A DNA stretch of 64,000 nucleotides. Origin: Sphingobacteriales bacterium (GTDB lineage: Bacteria > Bacteroidota > Bacteroidia > Chitinophagales > Chitinophagaceae). Both the position numbers and the translations under genes were made by a program. This document shows positions 8,540-16,984 of the stretch, one piece after another. Positions within the stretch are counted from its first letter, which is position 1, and every line of letters begins with the position of its first letter. The notes below the pieces were generated by a model. That model was not told the DNA's origin, ran no database searches, and was given only the letters and a program-made list of their open reading frames with translations. The stretch is taken from contig JACRJO010000032.1 of assembly GCA_016219985.1 (NCBI GenBank), positions 310,001 through 374,000 of the forward strand, given 5' to 3'.

Positions 8540-9136
8540 TCAGCTTAAACGGGAACTGATCAGCTTCATAAATTCGCTCCGGGTGGAGTTTTTATGAAAT
8601 TCGCCGTCAAAAGCGGAAGTAGTGGTCACCGAATTTTGTTTTTGCACACCCCGCATCATCATGCACAGGTGCTGGGCTTCAATCACCACGGCCACGCCCA
8701 GCGGGTTCAGGGTTTCCTTGATCGCATCTTTGATCTGGATCGTCAGTCGCTCCTGTACCTGCATCCGGCGTGCATATACATCCACCACCCGGGCAATTTT
8801 ACTGAGGCCGGTGATCCAGCCATTCGGGATATAGGCCACATGGGCCTTCCCAAAAAATGGCAGCATATGGTGCTCGCACATGGAATACAACTCGATATCT
8901 TTCACCACGATCATCTCGCTGACATCCTCGTGGAATTTTGCAGAATTGAGAATAGCCTTCGCATCCTGGTGATAACCCTGTGTCAGGTACTGCATGGCTT
9001 TGGCCACCCGTTCGGGGGTTTTCAGCAATCCTTCCCGGTCCGGGTCCTCTCCAACGAATCCGATTACTTCCCTGTATGATTTGATGAGCCCGCTGGTGGA
9101 ACGCTCATCATACTGTTCTGTTTTATTATATGCCAT
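8540..9136 (-). CDS. folE: GTP cyclohydrolase I
   Basis: FolE converts GTP to 7,8-dihydroneopterin triphosphate, the entry to folate and tetrahydropterin synthesis. The 198-residue product has the zinc site Cys87 with His in [16 protein letters not shown], and the second cysteine, Cys158, in [27 protein letters not shown] and TTSAFDG are also diagnostic. A longer frame opens upstream at 9220, but those 28 residues are Arg/Cys-rich and unlike the family, so MAYNKTEQ is chosen. Two PTPS-type genes lie immediately upstream on the same strand, the nearer one 16 bp away, which links it to tetrahydropterin chemistry rather than folate alone. Confidence 0.96.
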   Translation of the reverse strand: MAYNKTEQYDERSTSGLIKSYREVIGFVGEDPDREGLLKTPERVAKAMQYLTQGYHQDAKAILNSAKFHEDVSEMIVVKDIELYSMCEHHMLPFFGKAHVAYIPNGWITGLSKIARVVDVYARRMQVQERLTIQIKDAIKETLNPLGVAVVIEAQHLCMMMRGVQKQNSVTTTSAFDGEFHKNSTRSEFMKLISSRLS

Positions 9137-9152
9137 TCCGTTGATTTTTAAA

Positions 9153-9566
9153 TTAAGCCGGGTATTCCACAAAGTTTCTTGCCGTTTCATACAACCGGAC
9201 CTGCAACTCCATTTTTTCATCGATACGCGGACGCAGGATCCGGTAGATCACCAGGGCAATATTTTCTGCCGTCGGGTTCAGTTCCCTGAACTCCGCTGTA
9301 TCCAGGTTGAGGTTCCGGTGATCAAAACGCTCCACGATCTCCTGCTGAACCAGTTCACTCAGTATTTTCATATCCATTACATAGCCGGTTTCCGGGTCCG
9401 GTTCTCCCACCACTTTTACCACCAGGTCATAATTATGACCGTGGTAATGCGGAAGGGCGCATTTCCCGAATACCCGGTCATTCGTCGCCTCATCCCAGGC
9501 CGGGTTATACAACCGGTGAGCCGCGTTAAAGCTCTCTCTCCTGAATACCGCTACTTTATTACTCAT
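9153..9566 (-). CDS. 6-pyruvoyl-tetrahydropterin synthase family protein, copy A
   Basis: A 137-residue T-fold enzyme. The zinc ligands are the first histidine in [10 protein letters not shown] and the pair in YHGHNYDL. The catalytic cysteine sits in [12 protein letters not shown] with Cys-x5-HGH spacing, as in animal PTPS, instead of the shorter spacing of many QueD proteins. DHRNLNLD supplies the Asp-His pair and [10 protein letters not shown] the catalytic glutamate. It could make 6-pyruvoyl-tetrahydropterin or 6-carboxy-tetrahydropterin for queuosine. It lies 16 bp upstream of folE and follows the paralogous copy B, implying one operon. Confidence 0.9.
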   Translation of the reverse strand: MSNKVAVFRRESFNAAHRLYNPAWDEATNDRVFGKCALPHYHGHNYDLVVKVVGEPDPETGYVMDMKILSELVQQEIVERFDHRNLNLDTAEFRELNPTAENIALVIYRILRPRIDEKMELQVRLYETARNFVEYPA

Positions 9567-9637
9567 ACTACAAGTTAAGCAAACAAATTATCCCGTTGAA
9601 AAGGGTACAACAAAAGACCCGGCAGAAGGTTCAGCAA

Positions 9638-10051
9638 TTATTTTTCCCCGTAATACTCCACATAGATCTTTTCCGTTTCCACCAGTTTCAGGCAATGCAG
9701 CCTGGCCGGCAGCGGCAGGAAAGGTTCCAGTTCATTCCAGATACCAATAACCAGGTTCTCAATGGAACACATTTTTCCTTTCATAAAATCCACATCCATA
9801 TTCAGGTTGCGGTGATCCAGTTTCTCAATTATTTTTTCCTGCACCAGGCTTCCCAGTTTTTTGGCATCGTAAATGAACCCGGTATCCGGATCCGGCTCTC
9901 CCTTGATCGTGACATACAGTTCAAAATTATGCCCGTGCCAGTGTTCATTGGCACAACGGCCAAAGACCGCCTCATTCTTCTCTCTGGACCAGTGGGGATT
10001 GTACAGTTTGTGGGCGGAATTAAAATGCTCGATCCGGGTTAAGTAAACCAT
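9638..10051 (-). CDS. 6-pyruvoyl-tetrahydropterin synthase family protein, copy B
   Basis: A 137-residue paralogue of the adjacent copy A, with the same length and architecture. It has FNSAHKLYNPHW, Cys-x5-HGH in FGRCANEHWHGH, DHRNLNMD and VETEKIYVEY. The active-site residues are all kept, so neither copy looks degenerate, although overall identity is well below that of a recent duplication. It is the first gene of the minus-strand PTPS-PTPS-folE cluster. A split of duties between queuosine and a biopterin-like cofactor is possible but not shown. Confidence 0.9.
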   Translation of the reverse strand: MVYLTRIEHFNSAHKLYNPHWSREKNEAVFGRCANEHWHGHNFELYVTIKGEPDPDTGFIYDAKKLGSLVQEKIIEKLDHRNLNMDVDFMKGKMCSIENLVIGIWNELEPFLPLPARLHCLKLVETEKIYVEYYGEK

Positions 10052-10199
10052 GCTTTACTTTATTTAGTTTCCTCCAGCAATTGGGCGGAGTGATAGAGAA
10101 TCCTGCCAAACGGCAAGTAGTCCGCAAAGGTACAAGAAAGTTGGTAGTTTTATGATTCCGGTTAACAACAAATAAGCACCTTTGTATAAAATAAAACAC

Positions 10200-10757
10200 A
10201 TGAATAAGATCACCTTATCAATCCTGCTGGCCATATTCCTCCTGCCGCTTTCCGGCTTTGGACAGACGATCACCCTCAGCGTGGAAGGAACGAAGCAGGG
10301 AAAGTTCAAAGGAGAGAGCATGAAAGGCAAATTCGCTGACAAATCCGAACTGGCCGGCTACCAATTGGAAATTACTTCTCCCCGGGATGCCGCTTCGGGC
10401 CAGGCCACCGGGCGCCGGACTTTTCAACCGGTTATTTTATTAAAAGCTACCGGGGCTTCCAGCCCGCAATTCCTGCAGGCGCTCTCCACCAACGAACTCC
10501 TGAAAAAAGTGGTGATTGATTTTTACCGGCCTGATCCCTCCGGTATGGAAGTAAATTATTATACGGTGACGCTGGAAAATGTCAGCATCTCCGGGTACAA
10601 GCAATTTATCGGGCCGCTCGAGAATGAAAAATTCAACCCGGTCAATACGATCCTCTACGATGAGATCAAACTGCTGTACCAGCGGATCACCGTGGAGGAT
10701 AAGGTCAGCAAGACCATGGCAACGGATGAAAACGCGGGAGGCCGTTCATTTCAATAA
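10200..10757 (+). CDS. Secreted Hcp-like (T6SS tube protein fold) orphan protein
   Basis: A 185-residue protein with a clear Sec signal peptide (NKITLSILLAIFLLPLSGFGQ). The mature part has the Hcp pattern: ITLSVEGTKQGKFKGES, then YQLEITSPRDAASGQATGRR, FQPVILLKATGASSPQF, LKKVVIDFYRP and YYTVTLENVSISGYK. This matches the beta-barrel order and the charged AxGRR turn of Hcp/TssD proteins. Genuine T6SS Hcp has no signal peptide, and no other T6SS gene lies nearby. It may be an exported Hcp-fold ring protein with a separate role. The ATG at 10200 is chosen over one 18 nt upstream because it begins the signal peptide. mqnB follows after 9 bp. Confidence 0.75.
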   Translation: MNKITLSILLAIFLLPLSGFGQTITLSVEGTKQGKFKGESMKGKFADKSELAGYQLEITSPRDAASGQATGRRTFQPVILLKATGASSPQFLQALSTNELLKKVVIDFYRPDPSGMEVNYYTVTLENVSISGYKQFIGPLENEKFNPVNTILYDEIKLLYQRITVEDKVSKTMATDENAGGRSFQ

Positions 10758-10766
10758 ATCACACTC

Positions 10767-11417
10767 ATGAATTGCCTCATCGTTGCCGCAACGCCCATTG
10801 AGATCAGCCCGTTTCTCAACCAACTCCGGAACGGGAGCCTTCAGCAGTTACCCGTTGAAACCGATATCCTCATCACGGGCATCGGCCTCACCGCCACCAC
10901 CTATTCCCTCAGCCGGCAACTCCTGCTGAAAAAACCGGGGCTGGTTATACAGGCCGGAGTGGGGGGCTGCTTTGACCGCAGCATCCCCACGGGTACGGTG
11001 CTCGCCATCAAACAGGAAACCATTGCCGACCAGAGCGTGGTCGAACTCAATAAACTGAAAACCCTCTTTGACCTGGAACTGGTGCCGCAAAACCAGTATC
11101 CTTATTCCAAAGGCTGGCTGCTCAATAAACACGAAGTCCTGAAAAAAGTGAAACTCCGGAAAGTCAGGGGAATTTCAGTCAATGAAATCACCACGGATAT
11201 CAAAAAAGTAAAATTCTACCAGGAGCATTTTTCCCCCGTGGTGGAATCCATGGAAGGCGCGGCCCTGCATTATGCCTGCTTAATGGAAAAGATCCCCTTT
11301 GTGCAGATCCGGGCTGTTTCCAATTATATTGCTGAGCGCAATAAGAAGAACTGGAACATGAAAGAATCGGTTATCAACCTGAATACTGAACTCATCCGTT
11401 TATTAAAAAGTTTATGA
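10767..11417 (+). CDS. mqnB: Futalosine hydrolase
   Basis: MqnB removes the base from futalosine in the alternative menaquinone pathway. The 216-residue product has the nucleoside phosphorylase/hydrolase fold: VAATPIEISPFL at the N-terminus, ITGIGLTATTYSL, QAGVGGCFD, and the conserved VVESMEGAALHYAC segment with its catalytic-loop glutamates. Late residues VQIRAVSNYIAERNKKNW are typical of the family. It overlaps mqnD by 4 bp (ATGA), showing translational coupling within the same pathway. Confidence 0.94.
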   Translation: MNCLIVAATPIEISPFLNQLRNGSLQQLPVETDILITGIGLTATTYSLSRQLLLKKPGLVIQAGVGGCFDRSIPTGTVLAIKQETIADQSVVELNKLKTLFDLELVPQNQYPYSKGWLLNKHEVLKKVKLRKVRGISVNEITTDIKKVKFYQEHFSPVVESMEGAALHYACLMEKIPFVQIRAVSNYIAERNKKNWNMKESVINLNTELIRLLKSL

Positions 11418-12265
11418 AACTGACCCTGGGTTTTTCGCCCTGCCCCAATGATACCTTCATCTTTGACGCCCTGGTCAATCAAAAAATTGATACCGGTGAT
11501 CTTGAATTTGAGGTGGTACTGGACGATGTGGAAACCCTGAATCAATGGGCCCTCCAGGGCAAACTGGATATTACCAAACTCAGTTTCCCGGCTTTTTTCC
11601 AGTCCGCACCCGCCTATGTTTTACTCGATAGTGGCAGCGCCCTGGGAAAGGGTGTGGGTCCTTTATTGGTCCGGTCCGCATCCCTTCGTTTCCCGGATAT
11701 AAACCAGTGTTCCATTGCGATTCCCGGTGTCCATACAACCGCCAACCTCTTGCTGAGTTTCGCTTACCCGGATGCCACCTATAAAAAGCCCATGCTGTTT
11801 TCCGCGATTGAAGATGCCGTACTCAACGGGGAAACGGAACTGGGTGTGATCATCCATGAAAACCGCTTTACCTACCAGGAGAAAGGACTGGTGAAGCTGA
11901 TGGACCTCGGTGAATACTGGGAAGAAAAAATGAAGGTACCCGTACCGCTGGGTGGGATTGCCGCCCGGAGAACACTCGGGAAAGAAACCCTGCAAAAAGT
12001 AAATGGGCTGATCCGGAAAAGCCTTGAATTGGCCCGGGACACCTACCCGCAGGTCACCGGCTATGTAAAAGAACATGCACAGACCATGAGTGAACAGGTG
12101 ATGCGGCAGCATATTGATCTCTATGTAAACAACTACAGTCTTGACCTGGGGAAGGAAGGAAAAAAATCTATCCGGGAATTATACAAAGTGTTTAATACCC
12201 TGCAGGTTAACCCGGGAGAGGCGGTAACAGGCAACCGGTTATTTATGGAAGAACCCGAATCTTAG
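11414..12265 (+). CDS. mqnD: 1,4-dihydroxy-6-naphthoate synthase
   Basis: MqnD converts cyclic dehypoxanthinylfutalosine to 1,4-dihydroxy-6-naphthoate. The 283-residue protein has a periplasmic-binding-like fold. It starts KLTLGFSPCPNDTFIFDAL, the family signature, followed by LDDVETLNQWALQGKLDITKLSF. The conserved GVIIHENRFTYQEKGL carries the catalytic-histidine region. It is translationally coupled to mqnB. Together they show that this organism makes menaquinone by the futalosine route; mqnA, mqnC and mqnE are not in the window. Confidence 0.94.
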   Translation: MKLTLGFSPCPNDTFIFDALVNQKIDTGDLEFEVVLDDVETLNQWALQGKLDITKLSFPAFFQSAPAYVLLDSGSALGKGVGPLLVRSASLRFPDINQCSIAIPGVHTTANLLLSFAYPDATYKKPMLFSAIEDAVLNGETELGVIIHENRFTYQEKGLVKLMDLGEYWEEKMKVPVPLGGIAARRTLGKETLQKVNGLIRKSLELARDTYPQVTGYVKEHAQTMSEQVMRQHIDLYVNNYSLDLGKEGKKSIRELYKVFNTLQVNPGEAVTGNRLFMEEPES

Positions 12266-12320
12266 GGCCAAACCCTGTTTTTCAATCGCCATGAATCCGG
12301 AATTATCCATTGGACTCCTG

Positions 12321-12383
12321 GTCTCGTGGCTCGAAGCTCGAAACTCGCAGCTCATAGCTCACAACTCACAGCTCACAGCTAAC
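12321..12383. repeat. AGCTC-family dispersed repeat (inverted orientation)
   Basis: A run of roughly 10-nt units such as GCTCGAAACTC and GCAGCTCATAGCTCACAACT. Its first 33 nt are the reverse complement of 37496-37528 with one mismatch. It lies in the mqnD downstream gap. No gene is apparent in 12266-12509. Confidence 0.75.
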
Positions 12384-12509
12384 CAAGAACAGGTCAAAAA
12401 ATAGTTACCCTGCCAGGGTTATCGCTACAAAAACTACAGAAGCCCGGTTTTACTGCTTAGCTTTATATCCCCTGGAAAACTTCCGCACCTTACCACATAA
12501 CCATTTACC

Positions 12510-13793
12510 ATGAGAAGAGGATTTACCTTATTCCTGTTATCCTTAATTTTTACCACGGGCAGCATGGCCCAGCCGGGCACAGTCCTGCCGGGCCGGCTAA
12601 AAGTTTTTGTAGACTGCAGCGGTACCTGGTGCGATATGAACTATTTCCGCACCGAGATCAACCTGGTGGATTTTTTACTGGATAATAAAGCGGCAGATGT
12701 ACACCTGCTGATCACCAGCCAGGATACCGGTGGTGACGCGGACCAGTACCAGCTGATCTTCTTCGGCCAAAACCGGTTCAGCCGGCAACCCGATACGCTC
12801 CGGTTCAACACGGATCCGAATAGTACAGAATTTGAAGAAAGAGAAATGCTGATCCGTTATATCAAGCTGGGCCTGGCACCGTTTATTGCCCGGACAACCG
12901 CCGCGAAAGATATCAGCATCAGTTTTAAAACAGTGCAGACAGATTCTGCAAAAAAAACAGGAACCAAACCCACGAAGGATCCCTGGAATTACTGGGTGTT
13001 CAAAATCGGTGCGGGAGGATATATAAATGCGGAAAAAGTGTATAAGGATCTTCGCCTGAATGGTTATTTTTCAGCCAACCGGGTAACAGAAGAATGGAAA
13101 ACCGGTTTTACCGGCAATGCCGACAAAAGTAAATATTCGTATGACTACGAAGACAGCACCGGCACCATCAGCCAGATTAACAAGAACCACAACCTTAATT
13201 TATATCATTTCTTAGTTAAAAGTCTGAATGATCACTGGAGCCTGGGATATGAACTGAGCTATTCACAGAGTACATTTTCCAACTATAAGGGGCGTACGTA
13301 TTTCAGGAGCGGGATTGAATATAATATTTTCCCCTATAAAATTTCGAGCACTAAATTTTTCACCATCAGTTATGGCTTTACCGCCCGGCATAACCGGTAT
13401 TATGACACGACGATCTATAATAAAACAAAGGAAACCCTTTTTGGCCATCGCGCAGACATCAACCTGACCTATAACCAGAAATGGGGCACTTCCTATATTG
13501 GAATCATGTATCATAATTTCTTCCATAACTGGAAATTCTTCGATCTTGGTTTTAACGCTTCTACGAATGTCAGGATTACAGGAGGGCTTTCCTTCTCGGT
13601 ATCCCTGTTCGGGGGATTAACAAGAGATCAGCTGTCTATCAAGAAAGATCTGGCCACGGCACAGGAAGTGCTGACCAGGCAACGGCAACTGGCTTCCGGG
13701 TATTACTATTATGCCAACCTCGGGATCAATTACCGGTTTGGTTCCAAACTAAACAATTTTGTAAACCCGCGTTTTGAGGGAAACAGTAATTAA
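12510..13793 (+). CDS. Hypothetical outer-membrane beta-barrel protein
   Basis: A 427-residue exported protein with the signal peptide MRRGFTLFLLSLIFTTGSMAQ. An N-terminal soluble domain (about 22-150) contains LKVFVDCSGTWCDMNYFRTE and a VHLLITSQDTGGD strand. The rest, from about residue 155, is rich in alternating aromatic strands (WVFKIGAGGYINAEK, SLGYELSYSQSTFSN, YYYANLGINYRFGSKL) typical of an outer-membrane barrel. I do not recognise a characterised family. The two cysteines in CSGTWC could form a disulfide. It is monocistronic and convergent with the photolyase gene. Confidence 0.7.
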   Translation: MRRGFTLFLLSLIFTTGSMAQPGTVLPGRLKVFVDCSGTWCDMNYFRTEINLVDFLLDNKAADVHLLITSQDTGGDADQYQLIFFGQNRFSRQPDTLRFNTDPNSTEFEEREMLIRYIKLGLAPFIARTTAAKDISISFKTVQTDSAKKTGTKPTKDPWNYWVFKIGAGGYINAEKVYKDLRLNGYFSANRVTEEWKTGFTGNADKSKYSYDYEDSTGTISQINKNHNLNLYHFLVKSLNDHWSLGYELSYSQSTFSNYKGRTYFRSGIEYNIFPYKISSTKFFTISYGFTARHNRYYDTTIYNKTKETLFGHRADINLTYNQKWGTSYIGIMYHNFFHNWKFFDLGFNASTNVRITGGLSFSVSLFGGLTRDQLSIKKDLATAQEVLTRQRQLASGYYYYANLGINYRFGSKLNNFVNPRFEGNSN

Positions 13794-13809
13794 TGAGTGG
13801 GGAGCCGCT

Positions 13810-15114
13810 TTACTTCTTTAAAGCAACTGCATAGGTTTCCAGGCAACGCTTCCGGGCTGCTTCGTGTTCCACAATGGGACGAGGATACCCGGGCTCTTCA
13901 AATTCAGGCACCCATTGGCGGATATATTTCATTTCCGGATCAAATTTCTGTGTTTGCAGGTACGGATTAAACACCCTGAAATAAGGCGCCGCATCACAAC
14001 CACTGCCCGCAGCCCATTGCCAGCCCCCGTTATTGGCAGCAAGGTCAAAATCCAGGAGTTTACAGGCAAACCAGGCTTCCCCCCAGCGCCAGTCGATCAG
14101 CAGATGCTTGGTAAGAAAGGAGGCAACGATCATCCGCACCCGGTTATGCATAAAGCCGGTTGCATTAAGTTCACGCATACCGGCATCCACAACCGGGTAA
14201 CCTGTTTGACCCTTACACCAGGCTTCGAATTCCTTTTCATTATTCCGCCAGCGGATCTTATCATATTCCGGTTTAAATGAATGCCCGGCCACCCGCGGGA
14301 AATGCCATAGAATCATGTGATAAAAATCCCGCCAGATCAGTTCATCCAGGAATGTCTCATCCAGGGAACCCGCCTCAAGAGCCAGTTTGCGGATACTGAT
14401 TGTTCCGAAACGCAGGTGCACACTGAGCCTTGTTGTTCCCGGGAGGGAAGGGATATTTCTTTGTTCTTTATACCTGCTGATAACCTCTTTCTTCCAGCTT
14501 TTTGAGGGAAAAGGCAGGCCGCTGGCTTTAAACCCGATGGATGCAAGGGATGGAACCGGCTTTGGCGTTTGTTGCAAAAAACGGCTGTAATATTTTTTTG
14601 CAGGAAAGCATGAGATGGGCTGCTTACTGAGCACCGCTTTCCACTTCCGGGAATAAGGGGTAAATACCGTATAGGGTTTCCCGTCATCCTTCAGCACTTC
14701 ATTTTTCTCCAGGATGACCTGGTCTTTGAACGCATGAAAAGCACAACTCTTTTCTTTCAGCCATTGACCAACAGATTCGTCCCGCTGCCGGGCATAGGGC
14801 TCATAATCCTGATTGGTATATACGGCTTTCAGTTCATACATGGTAAAGAGATCCTGGAAAACCTGCAGGGGTTTACCATAACGAACATCCAGGCTGCTGC
14901 CCAGGCCGGTCAGCTCCTCCTGCATTTCAACCAGTGCCTGGTGAATAAATTCCACCCGCCGGTCATTCTTGTCTTCCAGGGAAGAAAGGATGTCCGTATC
15001 AAAAATAAAAAGGGGAAGTACAGGATGGCCGGATTTCAGGGCCTGGTAAAGGCCGGCGTTATCCTGGAGCCGGAGATCGCGGCGGAACCAGAATACGGTG
15101 ACAGCAGGTTTCAT
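13810..15114 (-). CDS. Deoxyribodipyrimidine photolyase / cryptochrome family
   Basis: A 434-residue flavoprotein that uses light to reverse UV-induced pyrimidine dimers. The N-terminal antenna domain begins VTVFWFRRDLRLQDNAGLYQAL. The FAD domain includes TRLSVHLRFGTISIRKL, FLDELIWRDFYHMIL, GYPVVDAGMRELNATGFMHN and NNGGWQWAAGSGCDAAPYFR, all class I photolyase signatures. The length fits CPD photolyase. A cryptochrome role is less likely because no C-terminal extension is present. pabC-like lies 15 bp upstream on the same strand. Confidence 0.93.
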   Translation of the reverse strand: MKPAVTVFWFRRDLRLQDNAGLYQALKSGHPVLPLFIFDTDILSSLEDKNDRRVEFIHQALVEMQEELTGLGSSLDVRYGKPLQVFQDLFTMYELKAVYTNQDYEPYARQRDESVGQWLKEKSCAFHAFKDQVILEKNEVLKDDGKPYTVFTPYSRKWKAVLSKQPISCFPAKKYYSRFLQQTPKPVPSLASIGFKASGLPFPSKSWKKEVISRYKEQRNIPSLPGTTRLSVHLRFGTISIRKLALEAGSLDETFLDELIWRDFYHMILWHFPRVAGHSFKPEYDKIRWRNNEKEFEAWCKGQTGYPVVDAGMRELNATGFMHNRVRMIVASFLTKHLLIDWRWGEAWFACKLLDFDLAANNGGWQWAAGSGCDAAPYFRVFNPYLQTQKFDPEMKYIRQWVPEFEEPGYPRPIVEHEAARKRCLETYAVALKK

Positions 15115-15129
15115 GAGGAAGCAACAAGG

Positions 15130-15966
15130 TTAGCGGGGAATTGTTCTTATGAATCTTGCATATATTTCCGCAGCCCGGCTGTTGCCGTAATCTTTGTCCC
15201 TGAACCCGCGGACCCACTTTATACCCTGGATAGCATTGCTGAGAAAAACCTCGCCGGCCCCTTCCAGGTCCTCCATATTTACAGGTCCCTCTTCAACAGA
15301 GTAACCTGCCGCCCGCATTTCACGGACCAGGTATTTACGCATCACCCCATCCACGGCCCCCTGTTCCGGGCCGGGACTGATATAGCGGTCATCTTTTACG
15401 ATAAAAAGATTGGCAATGGTGCTATCGGCAATTTGCCCCCGGGAGTTAAGCAGGAGGCAATCATCCAGTTTATTTTCTTTGGCGAAAACAGCAGCCATGG
15501 TATAGGGAAGAAAGTTGGCGCTTTTTAAGCCGGAGAAAATATCCACCTGTTTACAGGCATCGGGGTAAATACCGATTACCAGTCCCTTTTCATTCAGCCG
15601 GTCAATACTATCTGCCAGGGGCCAGCATTCGGCCAGGTATTGCAGGCGGCGGTCATTGTCATACAAACCCCCATTCCCGCGAAATACCGATAACCGGACC
15701 CGGCCCGGGCCCCGGACCCCGTTCTTATCCGCCAGCTGCACTATTTCTTCGGCAAGCCTGCCGGCGGAAAAAAAATCAGGGAGTTCAAATTTCAGGAGTT
15801 GCAACCCATTCATCAGTCTTTTAAAGTGAAGGTCCTCCAGGAGGATCCTGCCCTGGTCAAGCTTCATGGTTTCAAATAACCCGTCCCCATACCGGTAACC
15901 CCGGTTGGAAGCCAGCAAAACCGGCTGATCCGCCGGCGTGATTTTACCATTGAGTGAAATGAACAT
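15130..15966 (-). CDS. Class IV aminotransferase, probably aminodeoxychorismate lyase-like
   Basis: A 278-residue fold-type IV PLP enzyme. It shows LASNRGYRYGDGLFETM near the N-terminus, the PLP lysine in GLKSANFLPYTMAA, and DSTIANLFIVKDD with the usual phosphate-binding loop. It lies between branched-chain aminotransferases and 4-amino-4-deoxychorismate lyase; the short length and GDGLFETM favour the lyase type (folate pathway). A 17-codon upstream extension to 16017 would run through the terminator hairpin, so ATG 15966 is chosen. It probably forms an operon with the photolyase gene 15 bp downstream. Confidence 0.82.
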   Translation of the reverse strand: MFISLNGKITPADQPVLLASNRGYRYGDGLFETMKLDQGRILLEDLHFKRLMNGLQLLKFELPDFFSAGRLAEEIVQLADKNGVRGPGRVRLSVFRGNGGLYDNDRRLQYLAECWPLADSIDRLNEKGLVIGIYPDACKQVDIFSGLKSANFLPYTMAAVFAKENKLDDCLLLNSRGQIADSTIANLFIVKDDRYISPGPEQGAVDGVMRKYLVREMRAAGYSVEEGPVNMEDLEGAGEVFLSNAIQGIKWVRGFRDKDYGNSRAAEIYARFIRTIPR

Positions 15967-15980
15967 ACTGCCAAAGTAAG

Positions 15981-16012
15981 AAAAAAGGGCTGCATCGCTT
16001 TGATACAGCCCC
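15981..16012 (-). terminator. Terminator after response regulator 1
   Basis: On the minus strand GGGCTGTATC pairs with GATGCAGCCC around a short loop (one mismatched pair), followed by six T. It separates the regulator from the aminotransferase gene. Confidence 0.75.
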
Positions 16013-16054
16013 GTCAATTATCAGGCTTGTTTTCTTGTATTCGGATCAGTTGAG

Positions 16055-16729
16055 TCAGGCCTGTTCCACCAGTCCTGCTTTCACGGCATACATAACCAGG
16101 CCAGCCATGGATTTGGTGCCGGTCTTGGTTTTGAGTTTATCCCGGATCGCTTCCACGGTACGGGGGCTAAGGTCCACGATATCCGCGATCTCCTTGGTGC
16201 TCTTCTCATCACACATCAGCTTCAGGATGGTGATCTCTTTTTCAGTAAGCTGCACATCCTGCGGCATGGAAGACTCGTGGTTGCGCTTGGTACGCAGCCC
16301 GCTCAGCAGGGCTTTATTGGTCAGGTCATTGAAATGGAAGTCGTTTTCATACACGCCCCGGATGGCTTCGTAGATCAGTTCAGCGCCGGATTCCTTGGTA
16401 ATATAGGAATTGGCGCCCAGTTCCATCATCTTCGAAATAACCGAATGGTCATTCAGGAAGGACAGCATGATCACTTTAACATCGGGGTACAGTTTCTTGA
16501 TTTCGGGTAAAGCGGTGAGACCATCCATGATCGGCATCTGTATATCGAGCAGCACCACATCAGGCTGGATATGACGCAACAGGTTCAGCAGTTGCATGCC
16601 ATTTTCTGCTTCAGCCACCATCTGTATATCTTTTCGTGCCTGTAAAGCTGTTTTAATACCGGTGCGGAATAACGCGTGATCGTCAGCAATCGCCACCTTA
16701 ATAACGGAGTTAGAATCGGGGTTTTTCAT
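16055..16729 (-). CDS. NarL/LuxR-type response regulator 1
   Basis: A 224-residue two-domain regulator. The receiver domain (about 10-130) has the acidic pair in AIADDHALF, phospho-acceptor Asp62 in VVLLDIQMP, a Ser/Leu switch in IMLSFLND and Lys in YITKESG. The C-terminal LuxR helix-turn-helix includes LTEKEITILKLMCDEKSTKEI and LSPRTVEAIRDKL. No kinase gene is adjacent. Divergent from it, about 255 bp upstream, lies predicted small RNA A; either could regulate the other. It is one of four such regulators within 10 kb, and its receiver is similar to those at 18099 and 25255. Confidence 0.94.
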   Translation of the reverse strand: MKNPDSNSVIKVAIADDHALFRTGIKTALQARKDIQMVAEAENGMQLLNLLRHIQPDVVLLDIQMPIMDGLTALPEIKKLYPDVKVIMLSFLNDHSVISKMMELGANSYITKESGAELIYEAIRGVYENDFHFNDLTNKALLSGLRTKRNHESSMPQDVQLTEKEITILKLMCDEKSTKEIADIVDLSPRTVEAIRDKLKTKTGTKSMAGLVMYAVKAGLVEQA

Positions 16730-16948
16730 GATTTAGAGAATTAGTAAAATAATTATTGGATTAAAGTATTTATTCTGTAGTGCAAGTTGGAGAATTCCTG
16801 CAATATATACCATAGTGAAAGTACTTGATTTCAAAAATGCGGAAACTACCGGGCGGAAAGGCCCTTAACGAATCTTTACGAACCCCGCCAGGAAAAAATA
16901 CGAGTCCGGCAGTAAATACCGCTGAAAGTAAAAAGGGCAGTTGTGCTC

Positions 16949-16979
16949 TTGTTCACATTGGGATGTGGATATACTTTTG
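16949..16979 (+). promoter_or_regulatory. Promoter of predicted small RNA A
   Basis: TTG at 16949-16951, a 20-bp spacer and TACTTTTG at 16972-16979 match the Bacteroidota sigma-70 promoter. The spacer contains CACAT-tggg-ATGTG, a small inverted repeat. The spacer end and -7 box (ATGTGGATATACTTTTG) are identical to those of RNA B at 23050-23080. The predicted start falls at the first base of the RNA closing stem. Confidence 0.7.
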
Positions 16980-16984
16980 TCTCA

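Noticed and set aside
10200..10757. Evidence for a type VI secretion locus
   Set aside because: Only one Hcp-fold gene with a signal peptide is present and no sheath, baseplate or ClpV genes lie in the window.
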